From positions 62,046,539 through 62,110,538 of the forward strand of contig CM060976.1 in assembly GCA_030765065.1 (NCBI GenBank): a stretch of 64,000 bases of DNA. The letters are read 5' to 3'. Source of the stretch: Deroplatys truncata (taxonomy: Eukaryota; Arthropoda; Insecta; Mantodea; Mantidae). Below are positions 20,815-33,477 of this stretch, piece after piece (position 1 is the stretch's first letter; each line of letters opens with the position of its first letter). The notes below the pieces were generated by a model. The model had not been told where the DNA came from and did not search any database. It saw only the letters and a list, made by a program, of their open reading frames with translations. A program made the position numbers and the translations under genes.

Positions 20815-23390
20815 TGTTCTAGAAGCACGAAATCTTCAAGACGAAGGTGTCGAATGTATAAAGCATTTTAATCTAGCTGAACCTACACCGGGGATAAAGA
20901 ACCCAGAGACAGAACTCTACAACGGGCGTCGCATAAGGAAAACATTAAGAGAAAACGAAACAGAATCCTGGTTACACCTTCCACAAGAGGGAGTTGGTAT
21001 TTCTCTTTATCAAGAATATCCACAAGCTAACTCTTGGATACGAGATCGCGCAGGTTTTAATTTCCAGTGAATGGCAAGAAGTACTTAAAATGACGGCTAA
21101 TTTATGCTCCGTCCGTGCTCACCCCGGCTGAACCCAAAACAGTCGTCTCTGTCGGCAACGATGAATTTTGAATTGGGATCATCGCCGGAGAGATGGGAAA
21201 GAAGAAGAAACCACTGCTGATCCCACGGCACCCGCCGAGGGAATTGTCGCACAACCGCCGACACCTGAGGCTACTCCGGCCCCAGCCGTCGCTGACTCGT
21301 CGGCTGCTCCTCCGGCATCCGCCGGGAGGGCTGCCTCTCCAGCGCAGCGGACAGGGATTTCCTTCGCTTGCTTCGCCGCGACACTACAACCTCAGCCAGC
21401 ACGACCAGTCAGCACCACACCACACCTTGCACTGCAGCCGCTACCACCACGGACGTCTACTGTACTAACGCGCTTCCAGCTCTTCCAATAAGATGCAGTG
21501 CAGTGATCCTCCCTGGGACATGCCTAGGAGCTTCATCCTCACTGCCGCTCAACTCCAGTGGCCTTCAGCTATAGAAGCAACCAGAATCGTCGCGTCCCGG
21601 AGCCCAACGACACTCATCCGGCCGGCACTGGCTGACCCGGCCGACTGCAGGTTGGGTTTTACGAATTGAGACTAGCCGTGCGGAAAGCCACCAGCAATGT
21701 GGCCATTGTTGCTGATACGGCCACGGCTCGGGCCACTGCGCCGCACCGCTCAGATGGCGTTACTGCGGCTCGCCTAACCTCACTCCTGAATACATAGCAC
21801 ACGACCTCCGCCAACGAGCCGGTTCTGCGCCACCTAAAAGGGCTACGGCCACTATACAGGACAGGCACAGTGGCCACGGTACTCAAGCCAACGCAGAACA
21901 ACACCTTAAAAGCATCAGCCTCTCCTGCGTACACGAGGACAACCACAGCAACCGACGCCCCAAGTGAGACAGCGCAGCCATCTCCGACAGAACAGCCTTC
22001 AGCAACATGGAACACCACCGACGAGTGCCTCCGAGAGGCCATCCAAGACCTTCATACCGAGGTCCTGAACATAGGCGACCGCCTCTGAGCCGTCGAAGAA
22101 GAAATCCAGCACACCGCCACCGCCGTAACTGAAGCATATTCAGAAGCAGACTCCGCCGCTTCAGCCAGATCGAAGATACCCTACAGGACCTCCACACTCT
22201 CACCGCAGCCTACACTACAAAATTTGACCAGTTACACACATTCCTCCAGAATCTGGAGAACAGATTCACACATACACAGGAACACATATCCGAGGAAGAG
22301 ACCATCCTGTCAATACTGAGGAAGCTCTACAGAATAAAAGGCACCATCCACAACACCGTAATTCCTCAACTGCCACCTCCTGACAACGAACACGAGCTAT
22401 GTGAGCGGCTGGGCGCTCTGGAGATCTCAGTCGCTGCGATCCAGGAGCAGCATCACAAAGCACATTCAAATATCATCAACCAATTAACACAGCTGCATGC
22501 TAGCCACCGGAAGCTCGATGAAGGCTACATTCTTATTAGGAATTGGCGGGTCCTCTTCTCAACGCTCCGAGACAGCAACGCTTCAGCAGATACTAAACAT
22601 GAACACCACCTTCATCGTTCACCACACACGCACATCCACAAAGAAACTAAAATTTAAGTCAATAGAGACAACTAACACATTCCCTTCCAACCCTTTCCTC
22701 GAAACTCCCCGTGTGTGGTAGTCAGGGCCCTGGCAACGTCATGGCTGTCACCTGGACATTCTCTACTCCCATTGCCGATGCAATGACCGGCAGTTACGTT
22801 TCTGCAACTAACGGAGGTGCTTAGCGGAACCCCAATACCTATCCCTACTTTTCCCATCTACTCCCTTCTTTACTATCACCTCCTAATTCCGTAACTATCG
22901 AAAGAAAAGAAAAAACACTCTGTCGGCCATGCCAGAGACTGAAACTCTTGCTCATGTTTTGGGTTCTAGTCCATATGGAGAATTACTGTGAAACTCGATC
23001 AATGATCGCACAAGAACTAAGATCATCCAACTACCAAGTGCATGAGGAATTTCATGGCCTCGCTTCAACTGGCAGCACTAGAGGGATCGATATGATAGAA
23101 ATACCTGCTAACAAAGGGATATATAATTGATCGAACTGTCAGATTTGAGATATATAAAGATCAACCTGAAGAAATAAGCATAGCGAAGAAAAAGCTATGC
23201 GGTCCCACAATACTGTTTCCCTTGGATATATACGGACTACAAGAAATAAAGGTAATAGTCTTGATGGTGGGTGCTGGGACTATTACCAAGTTTTCCTGGC
23301 CTCTTGGATTAAGTTCGGTTGAAGAAGAACAAAATAAAGGATATTGTAATCGCCGCCCTTGGAGTATCAATAACTTCGCCTCGTAATCAT
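20815..23390 (+). pseudogene. R2-like LINE 3' portion, interrupted by an insert
   Basis: The remnant reads like the end of R2-type elements with a restriction-enzyme-like endonuclease. Upstream of the insert: LHLPQEGVGISLYQEYPQAN, then FNFSEWQEVLKMTANLCSVRA in corrected frames. Downstream (22928 on): a Cys-His zinc-binding start, ETLAHVLGS-like sequence, EEFHGLASTGSTRGIDMIEI and IPANKGYI, the endonuclease catalytic neighbourhood. Frames are broken. The coding block is split at 21156/22918 by a separate retro-insert with target duplication. Clade assignment rests on the ETLAHVLGS and EVHGLA-type motifs. Confidence 0.75.
21157..22917 (+). mobile_element. GC-rich retro-insert with coiled-coil reading frame
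   Basis: A 1.76-kb insert is flanked by a 10-bp direct repeat, CTCTGTCGGC, at 21147-21156 and 22918-22927, and ends with an A-rich tail (GAAAGAAAAGAAAAAACA). It is strikingly GC-rich against its AT-rich neighbours. The first part encodes a Pro/Ala/Thr-rich stretch (APAEGIVAQPPTPEATPAPA). The second has a run of about 175 open codons (roughly 22147-22660) with heptad-like Leu/Ile spacing, e.g. IEDTLQDLHTLTAAY and FDQLHTFLQNLENRF. No RT, endonuclease or zinc knuckle is visible. It may be an ORF1-only LINE derivative or a processed transcript moved by LINE machinery. A few stops and shifts show decay. Confidence 0.6.
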
Positions 23391-23476
23391 TTGTTCACAA
23401 ATTAATCTAGCATATACGATCCATAAAAAATTATTTCTATTATTCTTTTCTTTCTTCTCATTATTATTGGTTTTAT

Positions 23477-23477
<1 letters not shown>

Positions 23478-23523
<46 letters not shown>

Positions 23524-23526
23524 GGT
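23478..23526. repeat. (AAT)n microsatellite, LINE tail
   Basis: About 15 ATT units on the + strand. On the minus strand this is an (AAT)n tract at the 3' end of the R1-like LINE, like the simple-repeat tails of I/R1-group elements. Confidence 0.75.
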
Positions 23527-26040
23527 GTTGGTAGTTTTTTATAGGCAGGGGAAAATCTTAGAAAGACACCCATCGGGTGAGTTCGATTCTCACCAACTAA
23601 ATAACCCCTGCAAGCCATAGTCGACTTCTTCTTGTAACTATCTTGAAGTATTACTTCAAGAAGAAGAGCTGTAGATGGTCTATATACCCATTCACAATAT
23701 CAGGGTTGCACCTCCCGTTCATTCTTCTCCTTAGTCTTAAGGATACAAGTTATCATTTGTGCAATAATTAGCCAGTTTTCTCTAGATTCTAGCATTGTCG
23801 GAATAATGTTGTTCGATCTTACAACCTGACCTAATTTTTTATAACTTTGATGACGTATGTCATCCCACTTTGAACAATGTAAAACAGTGTGTTCAGGAGT
23901 GTCTGTTTGTGCGCAGTACGAACAAAGGTCCATATCAGCCAATCCCGTTCAGTGTAAATAAGATTTAAAACGACCGTGGCCAGTCAAAAATTGTGTCACA
24001 TAATAATCCAGATTACCGTGCTTCCTAGATATCCAGGGTTTTATCTCGGAAATTAGCACCTTTGTCCATTGAGTCGTCCTCTCTTCCTGGTTCCATTCTA
24101 CCTGCCACTGTTTGATAGTTTTCTCCCTGGTCAACAGTTTTTGGATTCTGCAAGTATTTATCTGATCGCATGTGCGTTCCTGAAATAGGAGATGAAAAGG
24201 TATAGTTCCTGCTAGAACTTGTATAGCCTTCGTGGAGGTGGTTCTGTATGCACTACAAATGCGTAGCGCAACCTTTCGCTGTACTACTCGCTCCACCCAC
24301 CTTCTATATATTGCTTTATCCATTCAGGTCTTCCAAGCGGATGCACCATATAAAATAATAGAATTAACCACGCTACCTAGGATTTTCCTTGTTTCAGGTT
24401 TGGGACCGCCAATATTAGGCATTGAGCGACTTAAGGCAGCAATCACTTTCTGCGCCTTGCCGACCACGCATTTTACGTGGACACCCATATTCATATTGTG
24501 ACCAAACGAAAGACAAGATATCTTAATTGGCTTTGAGACTTTAGTGCCACGCCACCAATATTTACATTAACTTCCCTTAGGGATCGTCTTCCCTCCAAAA
24601 TCACAATTTCAGTTTTCTGTAGAGCCAATTTCAATCCCATCTTCAACATCCAGATTTCAATTTGGTGTGTAGACCATTCGATTTTATCCGCCACCTCTTC
24701 TGTGGATTCCCCAGATGCTAGAAGGGTCATATCATCGGGTATCCATTAGATGTGCCCATCGGCAACTGCGCTCTGAATACATCATCATAATAGATGTTCC
24801 ACAGGGCAGGTCCCAAAACTGACCTTGTGGTACTCCGCAAGTCATATCCAGACGCTTGGTATCGCCTATCAAAATCATCACATTACTCAGGTAACTACAT
24901 ATAATTTTTATCAGGTAAGGTGCCACTTGGCGCCGCCTGAGCTCATCAATTATGCCTTTCTATGGTGCAGAATTAAAAGCATTCTTAACATCCAAGATCA
25001 CAAGCGCCACGTAAATGTTAGAAAATGATTGGCATCTGTCACAAAATTTAATGCACCATGGATTGCATCCACTGTCGACAACCCCCGCCGAAAGCCAAAT
25101 TGATTAGGTGAAAATTCTTCTCCTTTCTCTATTTCCTTGATTAATCGCCTGTTGATTGTATGTTCCATAAGTTTGTCCAGAACATCAAGTAGACAGATAG
25201 GTCTATAAGACTTGCATCCTCCTGACTTATTGGGCTTTTCGATAAGAATGAGATTTCCAAGTTTCCATTTACTGGGGAATTCACTGCCACGTAGAATCGA
25301 AGTAAAAAATTCCTGAAGTAACTCCGGTTTCCGTATCGCAAGAAGCTTCAGAACGTCTGGAGGGATTCCATCCGGGCCACTTGCTCTTCTGGATTTTATC
25401 CTATGGCCTGCAGCGCGGATCTCCTCAGTAGTACAATTTGGAATAGTCTCTCTATCAATAACAATTTTTGGCCAGATTAGCGTGGCATTTGCGGGGAACA
25501 ATGTCCTGGCTATCTGCAGTTGTTCTTCGTCGTTTAGTTTTATTTGTGATCGGAAGCCAATTTTACCAGTGACAATTTTGTAACCCATACCCCAGATATC
25601 CCTATCAACTTCTGCACAGAGGGTGTTCCATGCATCTCTCTTAGCTTTTAATATCGCAGCTTTAAGGGTTTTACGGCGATTTTTATAGACGTTCTGTTCA
25701 ACACAACCAGCATTGCGTCTGTTAATTCTAGTAACAAGCCGTTTGGACCTAGTGCACTGTTTGCGTAGATCTGCAATTTCATCATTCCACCAGTAAGCAT
25801 CCTTGCGTCGTGGATGAGAGTATTTCCTATGGAGAACCAAATTGCATGCATTGTGTATAGCTTGGCCTATTCCATACGCCTGGGCAGCAGCAGCAGCAGC
25901 AGTAATTCTTTTATCTTTTTTCTCTTTGATGACTTTGATCTTTACTTTGAAATTCGGGTTTATTTATTATCCATTTATATGTTCCTTGTTTTCCTCATTT
26001 CAATATTATTGTCAAGCATACTTTCTCCATAGTGGCATCC
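23478..26040 (-). pseudogene. R1-like LINE, RT to C-terminal zinc motif
   Basis: Minus-strand LINE missing most of its endonuclease. Order from 5': a linker with six alanines from (GCN)n (25884-25902), then WWNDEIADLRKQC; RT block GPDGIPPDVLKLL, GNLILIEKPNKSGGCKSYRP, QFGFRRGLSTVDAI (about 25.6-25.0 kb); PYLIKIICSYLSN and CGVPQGQ (24.9 kb). A region ending in FLTGHGRFKSYL and a C-terminal CSYCAQTDTPEHTVLHC motif (about 23.9 kb) follows, typical of R1/Jockey-group elements. The block 24998-25840 is open for 280 codons; downstream frames are broken, including loss of the YADD core. The 3' end is the (AAT)n tract. Confidence 0.85.
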
Positions 26041-26084
26041 TGAATGTACAGGAAGCTGTGTTTCAATAAAAGATTAATAATAGG

Positions 26085-26743
26085 TTCAGTACCTACCAAG
26101 ATGGGACATGATTTTCAAAAATATCCACCACCTTAAAGTACCACTTACGTGGAACACTTTTCGAAATTTTTTGTTTTTCTAAATAATGGCTCTAACGATC
26201 TTGATTAAGGTACCATACTATACTAAAATATTTACTTGACAAATAACATGTATATCTTGAATTTTCTGGGAATAGCCTGTGAAGTGCTCTTCATTCGGAG
26301 AGAATGTTGTATAATCTTATCTAACTGGTAAACGTTAAGCGATAAACGAAAACGTTCTACATAAAAAAATGTAGATTCTTTAAAACTCACAATTTATTTC
26401 AAATAAGGTTTTTGTTGCATAATCTATTTCTGAGATATTCGTTATTAAAGGTTCGAATTGTTCATTACTTGGTCATTCTTTTACTCCTACCAATTGTTTC
26501 TCGCGATTGCATGGAAACAGTATAGAATCTTAAGGCCAGCGTATAGCGACCAATTCTTAAACATTTAACTATGGCTGTTCTCTTTGTATCCTAAGGAAAT
26601 GTGTAACGTGTAATATTTTTTGCAAAGGTTTAGTTGGATTAAAATGTAGTAGATAGGAAAATAAGCTTTAGTAAGAATAGTTTGTATACCCACCAATAAA
26701 CGATGGAGGGTAGAGAAAGTCATGTGAATGTATCACTTCAGAT
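26085..26743 (-). repeat. HINE-like repeat (copy i), tandem unit 1
   Basis: Reverse-orientation copy lacking its 3' hairpin portion. It ends at GGGTAGAGAAAGTCATGTGA and TATCACTTCAGATTTT, the 5' terminus, directly against copy j. Confidence 0.75.
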
Positions 26744-27470
26744 TTTTACTTTCTCAATTATGTATATTAAGTAGGGGAAGAGCATAACTCAAAAACCAAA
26801 AGTGGGATATGGTAAATACCAAACTTAGTTTTTAGGTTCAGTACCTTCCAAAGATGCGACACGAAGATTTTTAAGAAAATACCCCACCCAAAAATACTCT
26901 TTATATGGAATACTTTTCGAATTTTTTTATTTTCTATGGCTCTAACGATTTAGATGAAAATAGCATATATTAAAGCTATTTAGATGACAAATAAAATGTA
27001 TATATTGAATTTTCTGGGAATACCCTGTGACGTTCTCTTCATTCGGAAGGAATTATGTATAATCTTGTAAAACTGGTAAACGTTAAGCGATAAACGAAAA
27101 CGTACTATACAAAAAATGTAGATCTCTTTGAAACACACAAATTATTTCAAATAACCTTTTGTGGCATCAGCCATTTCCGAAATATCCACTTTTAATGTTT
27201 CGAATTTTTGAATACTTAGCCATTTTTTTAAAATGTCAGCTATTTCTCGTAATGTTATGGAAAGAGTATGGAATTTTAAGTCCAGCGATTAGCTTCTCTT
27301 GCTGTTCCTTAGTTCTCATGTCCATAACGAAATGTGTAATGCAGCTATTTCCGGAAAGGTTTACTTCAATTAAAATGAAGTAGAACTTCGTAAGGTCTAA
27401 CTTGTACACGCATTAATAAGCGATAGAGGGTAGAGATGGTCATGCATTTGAGTATATTGTTACTTTAATA
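26744..27470 (-). repeat. HINE-like repeat (copy j), tandem unit 2
   Basis: Begins with the hairpin segment (TACTTTCTCAATTATGTATA to TTAAGTAGGGGAAG) immediately after copy i, so the two form a head-to-tail tandem. The microsatellite core has been deleted: the hairpin joins straight to AGCATAACTCAAAAACCAAA. 27480-27930 is unassigned. Confidence 0.75.
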
Positions 27471-27931
27471 GGTAATGTTATTTTAATGAATTAAAAATCT
27501 GTGTTTGTATCAAACGATGTGACCGAAATATGTATCTAATTCCTATCAAGCATGGTAAATATTCGCCATAAATTATTGTTTCAATGCACATTTTGTTGTA
27601 GGGACCAAACGCTAAGATTAGACGATAGTCGATTTTAGTTCTGGTATTACACACTCTTTACAAGAGCTCATGAGAAACAAATGAACAACTCGTAGTATTG
27701 TTATAGCTATTGGAAAATCTCAACGAACGATGCATATTTCAGAAATGAACAGTGTCATAACATCTTTGACAGAAATTGTATATTCTAAAGAGATCACTTT
27801 TCTTTCTGTTGTATGTTTTCGTCTATCTAATGGTTTCCGAGTTATAGAAAATTCAATGAAAATAGCGAGTATAGCTATTTATAGAAAATTCAAAATACCA
27901 ACATATTCATCATTATAGTATGTCAAACTCC

Positions 27932-28110
27932 ATGGCATGGGGATAGCGTGTCTGTGAGTTCGGAATCCGGCTGAGGTGAGTAACTGGATAAATATTTCCA
28001 GGGTTGTTTCCCCTTATCCTATGAAGGCATATATCGGACAGCTCTAACCTCTGTGGACTCCGAGCACATTTAAGCATCATTCCACCCATTTCATTCACCA
28101 TCCAATATAA
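27932..28110 (+). repeat. Decayed tRNA-derived SINE-like element
   Basis: GGCATGGGGATAGCGTGTCT resembles an A-box head and GAGTTCGGAATCCGGCTG a degenerate B-box, followed by GGTGAGTAACTGGAT-type body sequence. It is diverged and the boundaries are approximate. Confidence 0.4.
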
Positions 28111-30864
28111 CCTGGATGTAAAAAGAAAACGTCACAGAACTCCGGAATAGGTCTCGCAACCCCTCTTGGTCATTGTTATGGAAAAGGTTAATGAGCACTA
28201 TTAAACATTTTATTCAAAATTTACCCTAAAGGATACAACATTTTACATAGTACTTACTCCATGTAGAGTTGCTAGTCTCCCATCTGACGCCTCCCGGGGC
28301 GGCCAATAGGGGAACGCTCACCAGATATGGCCGGTTACCGGGGAAATAAAATATTCGGGAAGGACCAAAACTAGCATCTACTGCCTTGTAGAGAGATATT
28401 GCATTATCAAGGACCGAAGGAAGAAAACCTTGATTAAAAATCACCTGGTCCTCCAGGCCGGGGGGGCCGTTTATTGGGGGGAAAAATGTTAAAAAGCCCA
28501 AGGAATTACAGCCGAACAGATTTAAGAATATTCGAAAAAGACTGCGGAAAGGCGATGGCAATTGGAACATGGAGCTTACAGACGATAAGTAATAAATTTG
28601 GAGACATCTGTAAAGAATTAGAAAATAGAAACCAAGATATTATAATATTATTCGAAACAAAAAAGAAAGAAAATGGCGCTGAAAATAAAGTATTTTTCAT
28701 GCATTTCTATAGTGGAGTGCCTAAAAATCAAAGAACCAAACACGCAGTATCTATATTAATAAAAAATAAGTTAAGAAAATATGTTACAAATTGGGAGCCC
28801 ATAGATGAAAATTTGATAAGAATTAATACACTTATATGGATATAAAGTTACAATATTAGAAGTTTACATAGTTAGCAATGATGGGAATAATGCCAAAAAG
28901 ACGACTTTTACAATAAATTAAATGGATAATAGAAGAAATTGGAAACGGAAGGGAGATTATTATTGCATGGAATTTTAAAAGTAGAACAGGTAAAAAAAAA
29001 AAAAAAAGTAAAATTGTAGGTTCATGTAGAGAAGACATAGTGAATGACAATGATAATAATTAATTGACATATGTGAACAGAACTTCATAAGAATATTAAA
29101 TGGATATTATCAGCATATGGATATCAATAAATTTAGAAGATACCAGGATACATTTCAATAAAAATCAGTTATTGAGCACATTATAGTTAAACAACAACAA
29201 AATTAAAGGTGTAAAATCTGAGAGGGTATAGAGGCATTTGGTGACCATTCGTGGTCAATTCCAAAATCCTATTTACTTTTATAACAGTACATGTAGGAGA
29301 AATTATTGAGAACCATAAGCAAGAAAAAGAAGAAATAAGCGCTCATAAATATAATTTGACAAGTTTGGAAAATGAAAGCACCGTTTACCTGTACAAGATG
29401 ATACTGAATAAGAAATTAAATTAACAGAAACAATATTTGATCCTACGGAGATTCAATAACAATACTTTTGAATAAAATATAGAACACAAAATAGAACTTA
29501 GCAAAAAACAAGCAAATATTAGAGAGAAAATATGGAAGCAAAAAACAACGGTTGGGGAAAAAATGTATCAAAAAATAGAAGCGTTCGTTGAAGGAAAAAG
29601 GAATACAGAAGCTTGGAAGACTTTAAAAAAACATAAGTAGGAATGATAAAGTGTTTTGTAAATATATTAATTTTTCAATCAAGGGAAAAGTATTTTAAGG
29701 GTTATTAATAGAAAACAGAGAGCAATATATGAGCAAATGGAGGAAGAAGTTAATGAAAAGTTGAATGAGTGTATGTATATAGAATTAGAAATAGTGTAGG
29801 AGACAATAATACCGTTAAAATGCGGAAAAGCAGCAGGGATTGGAGGTATCCCGGTTAAATTGGTAAAGCGTGGAACAGGTAAATTATACGAACTACTGAG
29901 AGATTTATTTGAAAAATACCTGAATGGTAAGGATGTACTGGAAGATTAGATTGGAAAATCGGATATATTTCCACAATACATTAAAAAAGGGAGAAAAGAT
30001 GGAAGTGAAAATGATAAGAGGATTACAATAAACAGCACATTAAGTAGCCTATGTGGTAAAATAATTAAGCATTTTCTTGAGTTGCAATACAAAGATTTGG
30101 AAGCAGAAGAACATTCAGGCTTTAGAGCAGGCAGATCAACTATTGATCATATATTTTGAATACAACAGATAATAGGGAAGAAAACAGTACATAACATCTC
30201 CATTTGGCGTTCATTGATATAGAAAAACCCTATGATAATGTGCCATTATCACAATTACGTTTAGCTTTAAAGACCTATTTTGGTTTTTCTTAGACCTACT
30301 TTGATAAGAGCAATCCAAAATGCATATGTAAAAGTAAAAATGGGAAAATACCTGTCAAGCGAATTTCATGTTAATAAAGGATTACGACAGGGATGCTGTG
30401 TATCTCCTATACTATATAAAATTTACACAGAAAAAGCTATAGAAGATTGGAAAAATAAGCGTAAAAATATGGGAACTCCAATATATGGTGGCTCAACAAT
30501 ATACTCCCTGCAGTTTGCGGATGATCAGTTAATTGTGGCCCAAGGATATGGAGATGTACGAGGAAATTGTTCAAGAATGCAACAAATGGGGCCTAAACGT
30601 AAATATGGATAAAACCAAATATATGACCATTGGAGATGTTCATCAAGATACTGGAAGACGACATGGGTATAATTAAACACACGGGGGAATATAAATACCT
30701 GGGGATAAAGATTACACAAGATGGGAAACAAGAAAAGGAAACAAGATTAAACATAAATTCAGGAAAGTATGCTACACCTACCTTGAATGGTATATTATGG
30801 GATAAACAGATCTCAAAAGAAACTAAACCTTGAAGTAGTATTGTAGTTTCACTGTTGGAGAGCC

Positions 30865-31740
30865 AAAACTTGAAGTAGTTGCAACCACGTACGATACAAA
30901 CTTTCCGGTGGCCTTCGCCCCACGTTTAAAAAATCAACTTTGTAATTTTTTAATGTTTATTTAAATATTATATATGTATATTTGCCTCGCTTAGACAGTA
31001 GTAATTTGCAGAAACGCATATCTCTTAGCAGGGCTGGAACGGCTAAAGAATGAGAACTTACACAAATTATAATGGTATTTGTCTTCGTTTTATTAATCTT
31101 TCACACGATTAAATAACACTTCACTGATATATCTTACTGTAGAGCTGTGAGATTATTATTACTTGCACTATTTAACACGTTAACTTTATATTATTAACGC
31201 CATAATGAATTTTTTATGTCTCACACTGAATATGCACCGAGCGAACTGCTCTGGAACGCTGCCTAGTAGCGTCTGGCTTCTACCGCCTGAATCTGTTAAA
31301 TTTGTACATTTTACTATATTTCAAATCTCTGATTGACTAATTCTACTCCAATAGAATACTTTTATTTAACTTAAAGCTTTTCTAGTTTTTGATTGGCTAT
31401 TTTTAAGCTATTTTAAATATTACATTCTTGTTCCAAGGATTATTAGTAGCATTATTAAACTTTCTAATTTATTGTTGCCTCAAGGTTACCTCATTGTTAG
31501 CAACTTTCGGCTCTATTCTCACGGCTCCTACATTGTTAAATTATGTAATACATTCACATAACATTTTTATACATGTACATAATAACATAAACATAATACA
31601 ATTACTGTTACATACACTTTATATATTATATTATACACATATTGCTTTAAGGCGGGCTGTTGTTATATTTTATATTATATAATTAGACTGATATCATTTA
31701 AGTGTTAAAAATACTGCCTCACCTACAATTTTTAAAACAA
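30865..31740 (+). mobile_element. AT-rich insert in the LINE, candidate solo LTR
   Basis: About 0.87 kb of non-coding sequence separates adjacent blocks of the LINE protein. It begins near TGTTGGAGAGCC, a common LTR start in BEL/Pao elements, directly after TTTCAC. Right edge ambiguous; TATCAC at 31751 may be an imperfect duplicate of the flank. No coding capacity. Confidence 0.35.
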
Positions 31741-32562
31741 TAGTTATAAGTATCACATGTGGACTCTGAACTATCAGTTAAAAAGAAAATTATTGGTAAC
31801 AGAAATGGATTATTGGAGATTTGCTATGATATCTAAAAGAAAAAATTCAAAAGGAGATTATAAAAGAAAATGTGAATTCATAACACAATTCAATTTTAGA
31901 CTTTATTCAGCAGAAACAATCAGAATGGTATCGGCAGGCTAAAAGATTGGAAGATGAAAAGTTACCCAAAAGCAGAGCTTCCATAGTCCCGGTTTTTCGG
32001 GATTGTCACAGTTTTTTGGTCCATTGTCCCGGTGTCCCGATTGATTCGCACGGGACGGTCAACATGTCCCGCTTTTTAGACATAGTTCTTTCTGTTTCTA
32101 GTTTACAGGTATTTTATAGTAATTATGCAAATAAATATAATCTATTACTAATTTAATCGAATGTAGTTCCCTCTGTAAACAGTTGTTTGGATTTAAAGCG
32201 TTCAAAATGTATGGGGTTACTTACATTTAAAAGTTGGCAAACCTGGCGCAACCATTTCTCCTGACAATGAGTCGCCATTTGGTGTAGTAATCGTCTGCTC
32301 ATCTGCTGTAGTGTAAAGAACTAAAGAAGGGTACTCATTTGTATTCAGTGAATGTGAGATACGAGACCTAAATTTGTTAATATGCCTAAAAGAAAGTGCC
32401 GGTTTCTGGATGGCCCAAACAGTGGATATTATGGGAGGAATGATGAAGAAGCATATTGTTCCGTGTGCAACTGTTATATTTCTGTGAGACATGGAGGAAA
32501 ATCGAACATATAAGGCCACATTAAAGCGATAAAACATAAATCTAGCTTGCAAGGAGCCTCGC

Positions 32563-33477
32563 GGCCCAATCTGGTATACTGATGGTTCTAGAACCAAATC
32601 AGGAACGGGGGCTGGGCTTTATGGTAATGGCACCAAGATTTCTTATAGTCTGGGTACCTTAGCTACAGTTTTTCAGGCTGAGGTTTATGCAATCCTAGCC
32701 AGTGTCATGGAAAGCATTAAAAGGAGATATAAGAATAGAAGTGTTCTTATCCTCTCAGATAGTCAAGCTGCTCTTAAAGCATTTGAATCACCATCAATAA
32801 AATCAAAGCTCATCTCAGAATGCCGGGAATCCTTAATGACACTGGCTGAACACAATAAGGTTCAACTTACGTGGGTGCCAGGACACACAGGTATACCAGG
32901 CAATGAGAAAGCAGATGAAGCAGCCAAGATTGGCAGCGAAATCCCATTTTTTGGTCCGGAGCCTGTACTGGGGGTGTCCTACAGACCAGCGAAACAGGCT
33001 ATTAAGTGCTGGGCTCAAGCAGAACACAAGAAGTACTGAAACTCCATTGAGGGTTGCAGGCATTCCAAGTTGTTTATTACAGGCCTGGATAACAGCCGGG
33101 CAAAGTACTTGTGCGGTCTTAGTAGAAGATTTGCATGGGTAACAGATTCATTACAGGACACTGTGCCCTAAAGTTTAATCTATACAGAATGGGATTGTTT
33201 AACAACCCTATCTGTAGTAGATGCCTAGAAGGAGATGAGACTGTTTCTCATCTGCTATGTGATTGCCCTGCTCTTGCGAATCAAAGAGCAAGTATTTTTG
33301 GCAATTACTTTCCAAAGATAGATGAACTATCGAAAGCCTCAGTTAGCAGTCTGGTTAAGTTCATATCGAGCAACAGACTACTTAACTGATAAAAGGGGGG
33401 ATGCGCAATAGATCTTCAAGATCGCAGTGCTTGGGCATAAAACCCACCCCTTTTCAAACTCGTAGAACTAGAACCAG
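32563..33477 (+). mobile_element. 5'-truncated LINE 3' end with RNase H, target duplication
   Basis: A 915-bp insert with a perfect 12-bp target duplication, AAGGAGCCTCGC, at 32551-32562 and 33478-33489. It encodes the RNase H domain of an I/LOA-type LINE: YTDGSRT (Asp), FQAEVYAIL (Glu), LSDSQAALKAF (Asp), WVPGHTGIPGNEKADEAAK (Asp). A C-terminal zinc-like tail follows: FITGHCALKFNLYRMGLF, CSRCLEGDETVSHLLC. One or two frame breaks occur near 33040-33150. No poly(A); the end has GTAGAACTAGAACC. The truncation lies just before RNase H. Confidence 0.93.

Noticed and set aside
21659-22203. Two overlapping minus-strand open frames
   Set aside because: Antisense by-products of the GC-rich retro-insert; no recognisable motif, and the coiled-coil frame is on the + strand.
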